Assembly (NCBI GenBank): GCA_025210805.1
Contig: JAOAQX010000006.1
Location: 177,277 to 241,276, forward strand
Direction: 5' to 3'
Source: Flavobacteriales bacterium
Lineage (GTDB): Bacteria > Bacteroidota > Bacteroidia > Flavobacteriales > CAJXXR01
DNA length: 64,000 nucleotides
Shown here: positions 26,592 through 36,687 of the stretch, piece after piece
Layout: each line of letters begins with the position of its first letter
How positions within the stretch are numbered: the stretch's first letter is position 1
Notes under the pieces: generated by a model
Seen by the model: the letters and a program-made list of their open reading frames with translations, nothing else
The model's database searches: none
What the model was told of the DNA's origin: nothing
Translations under genes and position numbers: made by a program

Positions 26592-28343
26592 TTATAGTGT
26601 TTGGAATTCTGGGGATTGATACAAGGCTAAAATTAATCGATCTAAAGCAATACTTACTTCCGATTTATCACCGGTTTGGAGGTAGTTTTTCCAACTAAAT
26701 TTCCAACTAATTTTTGCTGTTGCAATTGCTGAAGCAGCTTCTGGTGAATCATAATTATCCACCGCCAAAAAGATTCCATAAAGGAAATAATTTAATCGGT
26801 CATTTGAAATGGTGACTCCTTCTGGAAAAAGATCCTTGATGAGGTTTCGAACGATATAATCTGCATTTTTCATCATTCCTTTTTTTCTGAGAGCAAAAAT
26901 TGCGGAATCCACAGAATCGAGCTTTACTTTGTTTTGGGTAAAACTATTCCATCTAAGCTTGTTTCTACCTGTAACAAGGGTTCTTCCAAATTCATATCGA
27001 GACCTGATTGTATTGGCATTCAACCAATTTCTATCAAGATTTGGAGCTTGAAAATACCCATCATATCCTGCCACAGTTACTGGTTCATGCAAGGGCATTC
27101 CCGCTAAGGTAAAGAGGGTTTGATACATATCCTTTGCATAAAAATTGATATAATGTTTTTTGTCTGGAAGCGTGGCATCGTCAAAGGTTCCCGTTTCTTC
27201 TATTTGTTTTTGCTTGGCATTTTCATAAACCGAATAATCTGGAATAGGAACATTAAAATAGTTGATCGTTTGGAACGCAAGATCTACTGGTGATTTTATT
27301 TGCGAACCTATGTTCTCATCTGTAGAGAGGCAATCATCTTCATCATAAAAGTGCTTACTTGTCAATAATAATTTTAATGCTCTCTGTATTTTATAGTTAC
27401 TAGACTTTAATCTCTGAGCCATTGGAAGAATGATATTCGTATGGGTGTCTGCAGAAATATCTTTTTTTACAAAAAAACGATAGAGTTTTTCACAAATATT
27501 TATCGCAGTTCTATCTTCATCAAACACCATTTTGATGAATGATTTAACCTCTTGTTCTATTTCTGCTTCTGTACTTCCTCCTGTAATTGTTTTGTTCCCA
27601 AATGCAGCACTAAAGGTTTTATCACTTGTGTCATGATGTGAGAGATGAAGTTTTCCATAATAAAAACCAGACACAGGATCTTGAACACGCAAGTGCATCT
27701 TATATCCTGTAAGAACTTTCGCCGCTTGCTGAATATCATACTCTGTATAATGAGTGTAGTCAGTTGGATCATTTGGATTTTGAGCTCCTTTTCCTATCGT
27801 AAAAAGTTCTAAAAACTCTCTTGCATAATTTTCATTGGGGTTTCCCACTCTGTTTGCATAGCCATCTAAATATCTTAGCATGGTTTGATTCCTCGTTAAG
27901 GCATAAGCAAGATCTTTATAGCTACGTGTACTATAATATTTAATCATATTGGCATAATCATAAAATGAATCTAAATGAACCATTCTAAAACTTGCCATAA
28001 AATTTTGATGAATAAATAACTGAAGCTTACCATGAATTCCTCGGTCTCGTCTCATTTCATCCATCCACCATAGAGAGGTGAATTTCGCTTTATGATAACC
28101 CGAAGCATTTGATGTTTCCGTATTAGTGGGATCTATCCACGGAATAAAATCATTATCCAAAGGATATTCTCTGAAATACTTTCTTTTTCGCAGGAGTCTT
28201 TTAACCGCTTTTTCTGGAGTGAGCTTAGCAAATCGCTTTATCTTTCGACTGTTTACATTATAAGTCGTTTTCCTTAATAAATGCGCAGCCAACCGATGCC
28301 CTAGTACATCGGTTTTTTTGCTTATAGTTTGTGTAGAAATCAT
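26592..28343 (-). CDS. DUF1800 family protein
   Basis: A 583-residue protein. The family pattern is visible: HRLAAHLLRKTTYNVNSRKI near the start, LWWMDEMRRDRGIHGKLQLFIHQNF, and the ENYAREFLELFTIG motif (around 165-180) followed by DIQQAAKVLTGYK. There is no clear signal peptide, although the partner DUF1501 protein is exported. DUF1800 proteins have no established role. A TATTTTTG element (28367-28374) lies 24 bases before the ATG, so this is the first gene of the two-gene operon. Confidence 0.88.
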   Translation of the reverse strand: MISTQTISKKTDVLGHRLAAHLLRKTTYNVNSRKIKRFAKLTPEKAVKRLLRKRKYFREYPLDNDFIPWIDPTNTETSNASGYHKAKFTSLWWMDEMRRDRGIHGKLQLFIHQNFMASFRMVHLDSFYDYANMIKYYSTRSYKDLAYALTRNQTMLRYLDGYANRVGNPNENYAREFLELFTIGKGAQNPNDPTDYTHYTEYDIQQAAKVLTGYKMHLRVQDPVSGFYYGKLHLSHHDTSDKTFSAAFGNKTITGGSTEAEIEQEVKSFIKMVFDEDRTAINICEKLYRFFVKKDISADTHTNIILPMAQRLKSSNYKIQRALKLLLTSKHFYDEDDCLSTDENIGSQIKSPVDLAFQTINYFNVPIPDYSVYENAKQKQIEETGTFDDATLPDKKHYINFYAKDMYQTLFTLAGMPLHEPVTVAGYDGYFQAPNLDRNWLNANTIRSRYEFGRTLVTGRNKLRWNSFTQNKVKLDSVDSAIFALRKKGMMKNADYIVRNLIKDLFPEGVTISNDRLNYFLYGIFLAVDNYDSPEAASAIATAKISWKFSWKNYLQTGDKSEVSIALDRLILALYQSPEFQTL

Positions 28344-28366
28344 AATGACGCAACTTTGGTTATTCT

Positions 28367-28374
28367 CAAAAATA
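28367..28374 (-). promoter_or_regulatory. Promoter -7 element of the DUF1800-DUF1501 operon (TATTTTTG)
   Basis: TAnnTTTG match 24 bases before the DUF1800 ATG. Confidence 0.5.
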
Positions 28375-28440
28375 ACTTTATTTTATTAAACCACCATAGA
28401 TAACATCGTTATATTAAAGCTGTAATATATGATTAAACAA

Positions 28441-28472
28441 AACAACCTCCTATAAAAACATAGGAGGTTGTT
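28441..28472 (-). terminator. Terminator of the SusC/SusD operon
   Basis: A perfect 13-bp stem (28441-28453 with 28460-28472) with a T-rich sequence after it on the minus strand. It is 49 bases after the SusD-like stop. Confidence 0.8.
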
Positions 28473-28520
28473 ACTAAAAAATCTAAAAATCACTCTTAAA
28501 TCAATAGACTAATTACCAGC

Positions 28521-29666
28521 TTATTGGTATTGATACTCCCATTTATTTGGGAAATTACTTGCTTTGTGAGTAATAATAGGGTAAGAAGTTCTTTTATAAT
28601 CCACGAATACCATTGGATGCCCAAATAGTGCTAAATATTTTTCGGTAAGGATTTGCTCTATAGCCTTTTCTTTATCATTATCCAATGTCCCTTTTTCTGT
28701 CATATAATTTGTAAAATCGGTAACTCCAGTAGCTTTCATACTTGCTTCGATTCCTTTTTTATAATCCGCTTCGGCACCAGCCTTATCATCATTTCGCATT
28801 TTTAATTCTGCAGAAATAAAGTATGCCTCAATGGAACCTAAAATATTCACAGAACCATTTCTAGCTAATGGAAAATTGAATTTTTCGTCAGAAAGATAAT
28901 AGGTCGCTAATCTTGGATCATCCACCATGTATTTTTTAACAATATTATTGGAATCTGCTAAAAGGTATTTTCCTCGATCACCAATAAAGCGTTGCCATTC
29001 GTTCATATTTGTAGAGCTACCTGCATATTCCAAACCAAAAGCAACTTGATCTTTATCTGCAACGGAATTGATTATTGAAAGTGCTGCTCCATAATCCTTT
29101 TCATTCAATTTCACTCTGGCTTTCAAGAGCATGGCTTCATCTTTCAAATCATCGGTAGATACGGCATCCAATAAATCATAAATATCTGAGTAATTAAGAC
29201 CAGTTGGAGATTGGTCTCTACTGATATATTTCTCTGGATTTGAATAGTATTCTATCGTTACAGAATAGATAGAGGCTGCTACTAATCTTGCTTCATCCGC
29301 CATTTTTGTAAAGGAAGCATCATTAGTTGTTGAAGCTCTTTGAGAATATTCTTCAATTTTATCTACTGCTACAGAAACTCCATGACGATAGGCGATATCA
29401 TAAGCTGCCTTCATTTTATTGTCTGGCAAGACATATTGTTCATAAATAGGAGCATAATGAATATCTGAGCCTCTTAATTGCTGAGTTAGCATAGCTGATA
29501 CTCTAGCAAACTGTCCTGTGTACACATAACCCATTGCATCTTTTGCGGTGTTAAAACTCGGATTTTTTCCTCCGTTTGGGTTTTCTATATCTAACTTATG
29601 ACAACTCACAGTAAAGACTAAAGCCAAAGCTACTGTTGCCATATTTTTTATTGTAAATCTTTTCAT
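28521..29666 (-). CDS. SusD/RagB-like outer-membrane lipoprotein
   Basis: A 381-residue lipoprotein with the signal sequence ending in VSC (C22). It has the SusD-like N-terminal segment (DIENPNGGKNPSFNTAKDAM) and a tetratricopeptide-like helical body. The C-terminal region has KAIEQILTEKYLALFGHPMVFVDYKRTSYP, as in the SusD_2-type families. It is shorter than most SusD proteins (usually 450-550) and ends soon after the YKRTSYP block. It should form the lid of the SusC-like pore encoded upstream, 10 bases away, and bind an unknown nutrient. Confidence 0.85.
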   Translation of the reverse strand: MKRFTIKNMATVALALVFTVSCHKLDIENPNGGKNPSFNTAKDAMGYVYTGQFARVSAMLTQQLRGSDIHYAPIYEQYVLPDNKMKAAYDIAYRHGVSVAVDKIEEYSQRASTTNDASFTKMADEARLVAASIYSVTIEYYSNPEKYISRDQSPTGLNYSDIYDLLDAVSTDDLKDEAMLLKARVKLNEKDYGAALSIINSVADKDQVAFGLEYAGSSTNMNEWQRFIGDRGKYLLADSNNIVKKYMVDDPRLATYYLSDEKFNFPLARNGSVNILGSIEAYFISAELKMRNDDKAGAEADYKKGIEASMKATGVTDFTNYMTEKGTLDNDKEKAIEQILTEKYLALFGHPMVFVDYKRTSYPIITHKASNFPNKWEYQYQ

Positions 29667-29676
29667 AATACTTTTT

Positions 29677-32600
29677 TTAGAAAGTTGCTGCTACTTTAAA
29701 TACCAATCCTCTTACGTTGGGTGAATTAAAGTAATCAAATCCACTAGTATTTGATCCTGCACCCGTTAAAGAAGTTTCTGGATCTCCTGTAGAATAATTC
29801 GTAAAGGTTAATAAGTTGGTCCCGATGATTGAGAAATTCAAAGTGTTAATTTGTTTTCCTTCTAAAGGCAACCTGTATGAAAGACCCAACTCTCTTAGTT
29901 TAACGAAATAAATGTCTTTTTCTACTTGTGCAGAGGCAGCACTAGCAATCCCATCTATAAATTGCCAATACTCTTGTTTAGAAATTTCTGTGGTATTCTT
30001 TGTTCCATCAGCTTTTACACCTTCTAATACAACGGTTCCTTCTCTATCCTCTGAATCTTTTCCAATTCCTCTAAAATTCATCATCGCTCTTGTACCGTTA
30101 TAAACATCTCCTCCAAATAATCCATCAAAGAAAATATTTAAAGAGAAATTCTTATAAGAAAAGCTATTTCTAAATCCTAAAGTAAAATCTGGATTTGGGT
30201 CACCAATCAACACTTTTTCACTTCCTTCTATATAAAGTCCGTCTTCCCCAACGAGTAAATTACCTTGCTTATCTTTTTCCCAGTCTGTTCCATAGAAAAC
30301 ACCAAATGCTTGATCTGCCCTAGCATAAGCAGAAATAGAGGTAAATCCTCCACCTAGTGAAACTTCATCAACGCCATCGGCTAATTCTAAAACGGTATTT
30401 TTGTTTCGCCCAAAATTAAAGGTCGAATTCCACTTTACTTGCTTTGCAATCTTTGTATTGTATCCAAGGCTTAATTCAATTCCTCGGTTTTGCATTTTTC
30501 CGATATTCTTATACTCAAACTCAAAACCAGTTGCTGTTGTTACAGGTACCGAGATTAATAAATCTGAGACTTGCTGATCATACACTCCCAAATCTAAAGT
30601 CAGTTTCCCGTCCCAAAATCTTAAATCTAAACCTACTTCAGAACCTACTTGAATTTCGGGTGTTAAGTTTGGATTTCCTTTTATTTTACCAAAATTTGTG
30701 AGGTAGGATCCATCGGGAGCAGTTGTATTACCATCCGTAAATCCATCCCGTACATTCACCGCTTCTGTATAACTGGCATAACGCCAAGGAGCAGGAGCGA
30801 TACCTGTTTTTCCAATAGAGGCTCTTAGTTTTCCAAAAGATAAAATACTGTTTTCATTTTCCTCCAAAAGCTCAGAAAATACAAAAGACGCATTTGCAGA
30901 TGGGAAAAAATAAGAGTTATTATCTGGGTCATATTTAGAGCTCCACTCATTTCTACCAGAAAGCCCTAAATAATAAGTGTTTTTATAACCAAAGCTCAAA
31001 TCGACATATCCCGCATATTCATTTACCAATTCTTTGTATTGCTCTGCAACTACAGATTCAGCGTTAGCGATGTTATAAAAATCCTCTTCAACAAGATTTG
31101 TTCCTGTTGTAAAATTATATTCGTCTTTTCTTGCTCTTGCATTAGCTCCCAGTGTCGCACTCAAGTTTAGGTCTTCTTGTAATTGAATATCTCCATTAAG
31201 AATATAATCGTTATTCCATTCATAAAACACTCCTGTATAGTCTATAATTTGTCCACGTTTTGTAGAGGTGGTATTAGACCCAATAGCTGATTGCCCTTTT
31301 CTTACATCGGAATACGCATCGATTCCTGTTCTGTAAGTAAATACCAAACTTCTTAGCTTTTCTGCGTCGTTTAAGGGAATAATGTCATAAGTCGTTGTGA
31401 TATTCCCAAGTACTCTCCATACATTATCTATATAAGTATTTTTCTCTGCAGAGAAATAAGGATTATCATAGAAAGAAAAGTAGTTTGAATTTGTTCCTTT
31501 AGTAGCTGCATCATCATAGTATGCTTTTCTTGGATCATAGTTAATAGGCGTACGGTAAAGAGATAACATAACCCCTGCCAAGTTTGAACCTTTTTGCGCT
31601 CTGTTTCCTCCTGAGTTAATGAGGTTCATGGTTCCCGAGACTTTTAAACGATCTGTAAGTTTTGTAGAAGCAGTTAATCGAGTAGAAATCCTATCCCAAT
31701 TAGAGTTCGGTATAATTCCTTGAGCATTTGTATAACCCACAGAAAAACGCACATTGGACTTGTCATTCCCTCCCGAAAGAGATAAATTAACGTTCTTACT
31801 TACACCTGTACGGAAATAATCATCTTCTACATTTACAATATCACCGGCAGCTACTTTATCACCCCAAGACATACTTGACCCTTCTGCTGTTTGTCCATAA
31901 ACTTGTTGTTTTTCATGAAGGTTTACTGGATTTGTTAAAGTGATATCTGTAGAGAATTTTCCAATAACTCGTCCTTCTCCTGAAGATTGCCCTTTCTTTG
32001 TGGTATAAATGATAACTCCATTACCTGCTCTAGAACCATAAAGTGCCGTTGCGGCAGCTCCTTTTAATACAGAAACAGATTCTATATCATCGGGGTTGAT
32101 ATCTATAGCACGGTTGGATTGATCTACTCCATTAACATTTACTGATGAAGTATTATTTGTGGAATTATCAATAGGAACTCCGTCTATAACAATTAAAGGT
32201 TGGTTATCACCAAAAGTAGCATTACCACGAATAGTAATTTTTGAAGAACCTCCTGGTGTTCCACTAGATTGTTGTACCTGAATTCCTGCAACTTTCCCTT
32301 GGAGTCCTGCAATAGGATTCGGGTTTCCGTTAGCTAAGGCATCATCTCCAGAAACTCTTTGTACAGAATATCCTAAAGCCTTTTCTTCTTTTTTGATTCC
32401 TAAAGCAGTTACCACGATTTCATTCATGACACTATTCCCTTCCTTTAGGCTAACAGCTACTTGGTTTGTCCCTTCTATCGAAACAGTTTGACTTTGATAT
32501 CCAATAAATGAAAAGGTAAGCGTAGTGGCTTTTTCTGATACGGTGATGCTAAATTGTCCTCCATCACCAGAAACTACTCCATTGGTTGTCCCTGTTTCTA

Positions 32601-32727
32601 CAATGTTTACCCCAGGTATGGGACTACCATCCGATGCGTCTGTTACATTTCCTTTGATTAATCTCTGGGCATAGCTCGAGCTAGACACCAGAAAACAGAC
32701 ACATATTAATGTGACTAGGTGTTTCAT
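29677..32727 (-). CDS. SusC/RagA-family TonB-dependent outer-membrane transporter
   Basis: A 1016-residue receptor. A signal peptide ends at SSYAQ (about 17-21). A CarboxypepD_reg-like domain follows (KGNVTDASDGSPIPGVNI to about 95), then the plug domain with VTALGIKKEEKALGYS and the SusC signature around NPIAGLQGKVAGIQV and LIVIDGVPIDN. The 22-strand barrel ends in VRGLVFKVAATF. It imports large substrates with energy from TonB. No glycosidase, sulfatase or regulator gene lies beside it, so the substrate class is unknown. It precedes the SusD-like lipoprotein gene in the same operon. Confidence 0.93.
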   Translation of the reverse strand: MKHLVTLICVCFLVSSSSYAQRLIKGNVTDASDGSPIPGVNIVETGTTNGVVSGDGGQFSITVSEKATTLTFSFIGYQSQTVSIEGTNQVAVSLKEGNSVMNEIVVTALGIKKEEKALGYSVQRVSGDDALANGNPNPIAGLQGKVAGIQVQQSSGTPGGSSKITIRGNATFGDNQPLIVIDGVPIDNSTNNTSSVNVNGVDQSNRAIDINPDDIESVSVLKGAAATALYGSRAGNGVIIYTTKKGQSSGEGRVIGKFSTDITLTNPVNLHEKQQVYGQTAEGSSMSWGDKVAAGDIVNVEDDYFRTGVSKNVNLSLSGGNDKSNVRFSVGYTNAQGIIPNSNWDRISTRLTASTKLTDRLKVSGTMNLINSGGNRAQKGSNLAGVMLSLYRTPINYDPRKAYYDDAATKGTNSNYFSFYDNPYFSAEKNTYIDNVWRVLGNITTTYDIIPLNDAEKLRSLVFTYRTGIDAYSDVRKGQSAIGSNTTSTKRGQIIDYTGVFYEWNNDYILNGDIQLQEDLNLSATLGANARARKDEYNFTTGTNLVEEDFYNIANAESVVAEQYKELVNEYAGYVDLSFGYKNTYYLGLSGRNEWSSKYDPDNNSYFFPSANASFVFSELLEENENSILSFGKLRASIGKTGIAPAPWRYASYTEAVNVRDGFTDGNTTAPDGSYLTNFGKIKGNPNLTPEIQVGSEVGLDLRFWDGKLTLDLGVYDQQVSDLLISVPVTTATGFEFEYKNIGKMQNRGIELSLGYNTKIAKQVKWNSTFNFGRNKNTVLELADGVDEVSLGGGFTSISAYARADQAFGVFYGTDWEKDKQGNLLVGEDGLYIEGSEKVLIGDPNPDFTLGFRNSFSYKNFSLNIFFDGLFGGDVYNGTRAMMNFRGIGKDSEDREGTVVLEGVKADGTKNTTEISKQEYWQFIDGIASAASAQVEKDIYFVKLRELGLSYRLPLEGKQINTLNFSIIGTNLLTFTNYSTGDPETSLTGAGSNTSGFDYFNSPNVRGLVFKVAATF

Positions 32728-33137
32728 ATTAAGTGTATTTTAGGTTTTTGTTACCTTAAAATTATATTTTTTTATTAAATATTCCTAATTATTGTTAATT
32801 CTATTAACATTTTTTCACACAAAAAGAGCTAAAAAAGCAATTATCGAGTAGGTAGCTATTTCAAAATAGCTCATTATAAAGTATTTCTTTACAAAAAATC
32901 AATATAAATAACACTGATATATTTAAGGTATTTATTATCCGTATGTCAAATATTTTATTTATAAGATTACCTCTTGTTATATTTTTATTTAATCTCCTAT
33001 AGTCATTTTTCACATTCTTTTAACAAAAAAAAAAGAAACCAATAAGTATCTTGCTGATAAATAAGCTAGATAAAATTCGAAAGAAAGAATACATAAATTA
33101 TTCTTCTAGAAATTCTTTAGTCCTAAAAACTATTTGT
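32728..33137. other. Divergent intergenic region with an inverted repeat
   Basis: It separates the leftward SusC gene from the rightward gene at 33138. An 8-bp inverted repeat AGCTATTT/AAATAGCT lies at 32854-32871. No TAnnTTTG element is found close to the SusC start. The longer TTG-started frame from 33051 is not believed, because a signal peptide begins at the ATG at 33138. Confidence 0.45.
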
Positions 33138-34385
33138 ATGTTAAAATCAATTGTCTTAACTCTGTTTTCCACCTTTTTACTTTGTGAATTATCAGCCCAA
33201 AATACCCTACTGATTAGAGCTCAAGTATTAGACTCTATTAGTAATGATCCATTACTTTATGCCTCCGTTGTTTCCGAGAAAACAAATGAAGGAACGAGTA
33301 CAAATGAGCAAGGTATTTTTGAGTTTAAAACTAAAGTACTTAACGAAAAAGATAGTTTATTGATTTCTTTTATTGGCTATAACAGCAAACGTGTAAGAAT
33401 ACAAGATCTTAAAAAGCAGAATTATAAAATCTACCTTTCAGAAACCACAGAATTCCTCACCGAACTTACTCTAGAGCCAAAGAAAGCGGTATGGTACCTA
33501 CAACAAGCGTTTGAAAATTATGATAATAATCTAGATTCAAATTCCTATCGTTTTGAGTCTTATTTTAAACAAAAAGCTCAAGAAAATAAACGTACCTTAT
33601 TTCATGAAGAAGCCTATTTGGAGAATTATTTCAAGAATAAAAAAGATACCTCTAAAGATGCTCAACAAGCATCACTCGTTCTTTTTTGGGAAGAAAAAGA
33701 TGTGCATGATTTGAAATTCATGGAAAAACAAAGGAAAAAATACGCAGAAAAACGTAAAGACAAAAAAGACAGTACAACGATAGATGTAGGTTTTATGGAT
33801 GCAAAATCCTTTATGATGGATTATTATTCTATAGCCAATATGATGGACCCGAAAAACTCCAACTATTTAAAAATGATAGATGATATGGATGAAGATAAGG
33901 TTTATTTTTCCGAAAAAAAGTATCTCTATCAAGATTCATCTGAGTATGTAAGTGTGGAATATTATGACAAAAAGGAACGTGCAAGAATTACTTGTCTGAT
34001 CAATACGAAAACCTTCGCTCTCAAGCGAATTAGCGGAAATGTAGATGTGAAAATCCCCATTTTACTTCGTCCCGTACTGCTAGTTATGGGGGTTAGGGTA
34101 AAAGATATTATTGTTGATTTTCAGGTGGATTACCAAGAGATTAAAGAAAAAATGTATCCCAAAATGGCAAAAATTGATCTTAAACTCGATTTAGTGAATT
34201 TTCGAATGTTTAGGAAAAATATCCCTGCAATAATTAATTCTCAGCAACTATGCGTTATTACCAAACTCAAAAAGAATCAACAGAATCCTATTCCTAAAAA
34301 TCAAAGAATTAAATCTGAACTAAACGAATCTGAAGCGTTCAACCCCGCAGGAATTCAATGGGATGACATTTCTGTAGTGAAATAA
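33138..34385 (+). CDS. CarboxypepD_reg-like surface or periplasmic protein
   Basis: From the ATG at 33138 the protein has 415 residues. A signal peptide ends near ELSAQ (about 21). A CarboxypepD_reg-like beta domain follows (IRAQVLDSISNDPLLYASVV to SFIGYNSKRVRI, about 25-95), as at the N-terminus of TonB receptors, but no plug or barrel comes after it. The rest is charged, lysine-rich and of unknown fold, with a KKAVWYLQQAFENYDNN helix resembling a segment seen in Bacteroidetes DUF5686-type proteins. Its function is unknown. The gene is alone and is convergent with the SulP gene. Confidence 0.75.
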   Translation: MLKSIVLTLFSTFLLCELSAQNTLLIRAQVLDSISNDPLLYASVVSEKTNEGTSTNEQGIFEFKTKVLNEKDSLLISFIGYNSKRVRIQDLKKQNYKIYLSETTEFLTELTLEPKKAVWYLQQAFENYDNNLDSNSYRFESYFKQKAQENKRTLFHEEAYLENYFKNKKDTSKDAQQASLVLFWEEKDVHDLKFMEKQRKKYAEKRKDKKDSTTIDVGFMDAKSFMMDYYSIANMMDPKNSNYLKMIDDMDEDKVYFSEKKYLYQDSSEYVSVEYYDKKERARITCLINTKTFALKRISGNVDVKIPILLRPVLLVMGVRVKDIIVDFQVDYQEIKEKMYPKMAKIDLKLDLVNFRMFRKNIPAIINSQQLCVITKLKKNQQNPIPKNQRIKSELNESEAFNPAGIQWDDISVVK

Positions 34386-34420
34386 TACCAACGAGTAATC
34401 AACACCATAAAGGTATCATA

Positions 34421-34464
34421 TAAAAAAAGCTCGATAAAGGTTTATAAACACCTATATCGAGCTT
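34421..34464 (-). terminator. Terminator of the USP-SulP operon
   Basis: A 10-bp stem (34427-34436 with 34455-34464), extended inside, with a run of T after it on the minus strand. It lies 21 bases after the SulP stop. Confidence 0.8.
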
Positions 34465-34484
34465 CTATTTTAGTATCATTTAAG

Positions 34485-36680
34485 CTAATAAACCTCTACA
34501 ACTTGTCTTTGGTTAACTAAATGGATGAGTTCTTTTCCAAAACTCAACATCTGTTTAATTTCTTTGGCTCCAGCCAAACGCTCTTTTCCAAATACAAGGA
34601 TCCCTTCTCCATTAGATTCGATATGGTACTGGTCATTTTGTTCTAAAAACTGAACAATCTCTTCTCCAAAAAAATTCTCAAGCTCCTGACAGTTATTTCC
34701 AAGAACAAAAAACCTTTTTGAAAAAGCAGGGTAATTTTTAAAATTCACATCTTCAAATCCTATAGTGGGATATACTTTGGATAAAAAACCTTCACGATCT
34801 AAGCAAAATTGTGGTATTTCTATCTCACATTTCATGTATAGCATGGTAGTTCTCACAACTTCTTTGGCAATAAATTCTCCTTCAGAAAAAGTAATATCAA
34901 ATAATTTTATCGCCTTATCTTTACTATAAAGTGTATTGTAGATATTCTCTATAGGTTTGGTGGTAAAAAAATGAAATTTCTGCAAGAAAGAAGTATCATA
35001 ACTAAACTCTGAGTCATAAGTAATATCAAGCTCTTCGGCAATTTTTGAAATAGAATTTTGACGTTTTGTAAAACTTCCTGTGATAAAATCGCCAATTTTT
35101 CTAAGCGCAAATGGATGCTCAGAATCTGAGCTATGCATATCTAAACCGATGACATCAAAATTTCCTCCTTTTTTCTCAAACAATTCTTGGTAATTATGAA
35201 GATTTTCCATCACGGTATGATCCACAAAATGACACATGGTGAAATCTACCACCACATCTTGATCTTCGGGGATTTCATCGAGTTTGTTTTTGAGTTTCGT
35301 ATAATTCATAAAGGTGCAAAAATGCTTGACACTTACATAATAATTCCCTCCAGACTCTTTAAACATTAAGACATTTGGTTTTAGAATATTTCTCATAAAA
35401 AGCATCAAATCTTTATTCATCACAAAATGAATAATCATTGTGGTAAAAACTCCTGCAGAAATCCCTACAATCAAGCTCACTTTTAAGGTAATAAAAAGAG
35501 TTACAAAAAAGATAATCAACTGTTCTTTTCCTATCGTAAAAATCTGCTTAATTACTTTTGGCGACGCTAATCGGTATCCCGTGAAAACTAAAATTGCCAT
35601 TAAAGCGGGAAGTGGTATTCTTGTTAATTGTGTACTAAAAAGAATGATAAAAACAACTAAAAATGTAGCATGAAAAAAGTTTGAAGAACGGTTCGTTCCA
35701 CCATTATTCACGTTTACTGAGCTACGGGCAATAACCGTTACCACATTCAATCCTCCCAAAAATCCGCTTCCTACTGTTGCTAAACCAAGTGCTTTAAGAT
35801 CTTTGTTGACATTAGATCTTCTTTTTTGAGGATCCAATTTATCGACCGCTTTAATACTCAAAAGCGACTCAATACTGGCAATAAGCGTAAGAGAAACCAC
35901 ACTTGTCCAGAAAGCACCCTTACTGGTTAAGCTAAAATCTGGAGTAGGAATCTGAGTAATAATTTGATCAAAAGCAGGAATTCCCGAAATCATATAATCT
36001 GGATGTACAGGATTTGGTTGATTTAAGACCAATTCATAGAAATAACTCATCCCAATAGACAGAAGTACAATCCACATGGGAGCTGGAATTAATTGCAAAT
36101 ATTTATTCCTTATTTTGGGATAGAAAACCATAATAGCTAAGCTCAAAACTCCCACGATAGCCGCAGCCACCAATCCTGAATCTTGATAAGAAAATACCCC
36201 TATTAGAGTATTTGGAATCTCAACTAAGTAATCAATGCTTGAGGATCTACTGATTTTATTCCCGAGCATAATATGGAATTGTTTCCCTAGAATGATTAAT
36301 CCTATGGCAGAAAGCATTCCTTGTATGGCAGAAGAAGGAAAATAATTAGAGAGGGTTCCCATCCGTAGAAAACCTAAAAGCACTAACACTAGTCCCGAAA
36401 CAATAATGGCAGCATAACTCCCCTCCAAACCTAAAGTGGTAATTGCTAGAAGAAGCACACCTACAAGTCCATTTCCTGGCCCTGCGATGGTCACATGACT
36501 TCCTCCTAAAATGGCTACCAAAATCCCTCCAATAATTGCTGTAATTACCCCAGCAATTGGAGGCGCTTCACTTGCCATAGCAAGACCCAAACCAAGTGGC
36601 AACGCGATAAGACTAACTACAAATCCTGAGAATATATTCTTAGGAAGATCTTTTAAGAAACTGTTTATATTTTTGCTCAT
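34485..36680 (-). CDS. SulP-family anion transporter with STAS domain and extra C-terminal region
   Basis: From the ATG at 36680 the protein has 731 residues. The SulP membrane part (about ten to twelve helices in the first 400 residues) has SLIALPLGLGLAMASEAPPIAG and VTIAGPGNGLVGVL. A STAS domain follows (about 440-530, DVVVDFTMCHFVDHTVMENL). About 190 further residues form no domain I recognise (HFFTTKPIENIYNTLYSK and CLDREGFLSKVYPTIGFEDV), with two cysteines and many aromatic residues. Relatives move sulfate, bicarbonate or other anions. The substrate is unknown; the gene is the second of an operon behind a universal stress protein (7 bases between them). Confidence 0.88.
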   Translation of the reverse strand: MSKNINSFLKDLPKNIFSGFVVSLIALPLGLGLAMASEAPPIAGVITAIIGGILVAILGGSHVTIAGPGNGLVGVLLLAITTLGLEGSYAAIIVSGLVLVLLGFLRMGTLSNYFPSSAIQGMLSAIGLIILGKQFHIMLGNKISRSSSIDYLVEIPNTLIGVFSYQDSGLVAAAIVGVLSLAIMVFYPKIRNKYLQLIPAPMWIVLLSIGMSYFYELVLNQPNPVHPDYMISGIPAFDQIITQIPTPDFSLTSKGAFWTSVVSLTLIASIESLLSIKAVDKLDPQKRRSNVNKDLKALGLATVGSGFLGGLNVVTVIARSSVNVNNGGTNRSSNFFHATFLVVFIILFSTQLTRIPLPALMAILVFTGYRLASPKVIKQIFTIGKEQLIIFFVTLFITLKVSLIVGISAGVFTTMIIHFVMNKDLMLFMRNILKPNVLMFKESGGNYYVSVKHFCTFMNYTKLKNKLDEIPEDQDVVVDFTMCHFVDHTVMENLHNYQELFEKKGGNFDVIGLDMHSSDSEHPFALRKIGDFITGSFTKRQNSISKIAEELDITYDSEFSYDTSFLQKFHFFTTKPIENIYNTLYSKDKAIKLFDITFSEGEFIAKEVVRTTMLYMKCEIEIPQFCLDREGFLSKVYPTIGFEDVNFKNYPAFSKRFFVLGNNCQELENFFGEEIVQFLEQNDQYHIESNGEGILVFGKERLAGAKEIKQMLSFGKELIHLVNQRQVVEVY

Positions 36681-36687
36681 TTCTGCT

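Noticed and set aside
28521..32727. Polysaccharide utilisation locus
   Set aside because: SusC and SusD alone are present. No carbohydrate-active enzyme, sulfatase or sensor gene is nearby.
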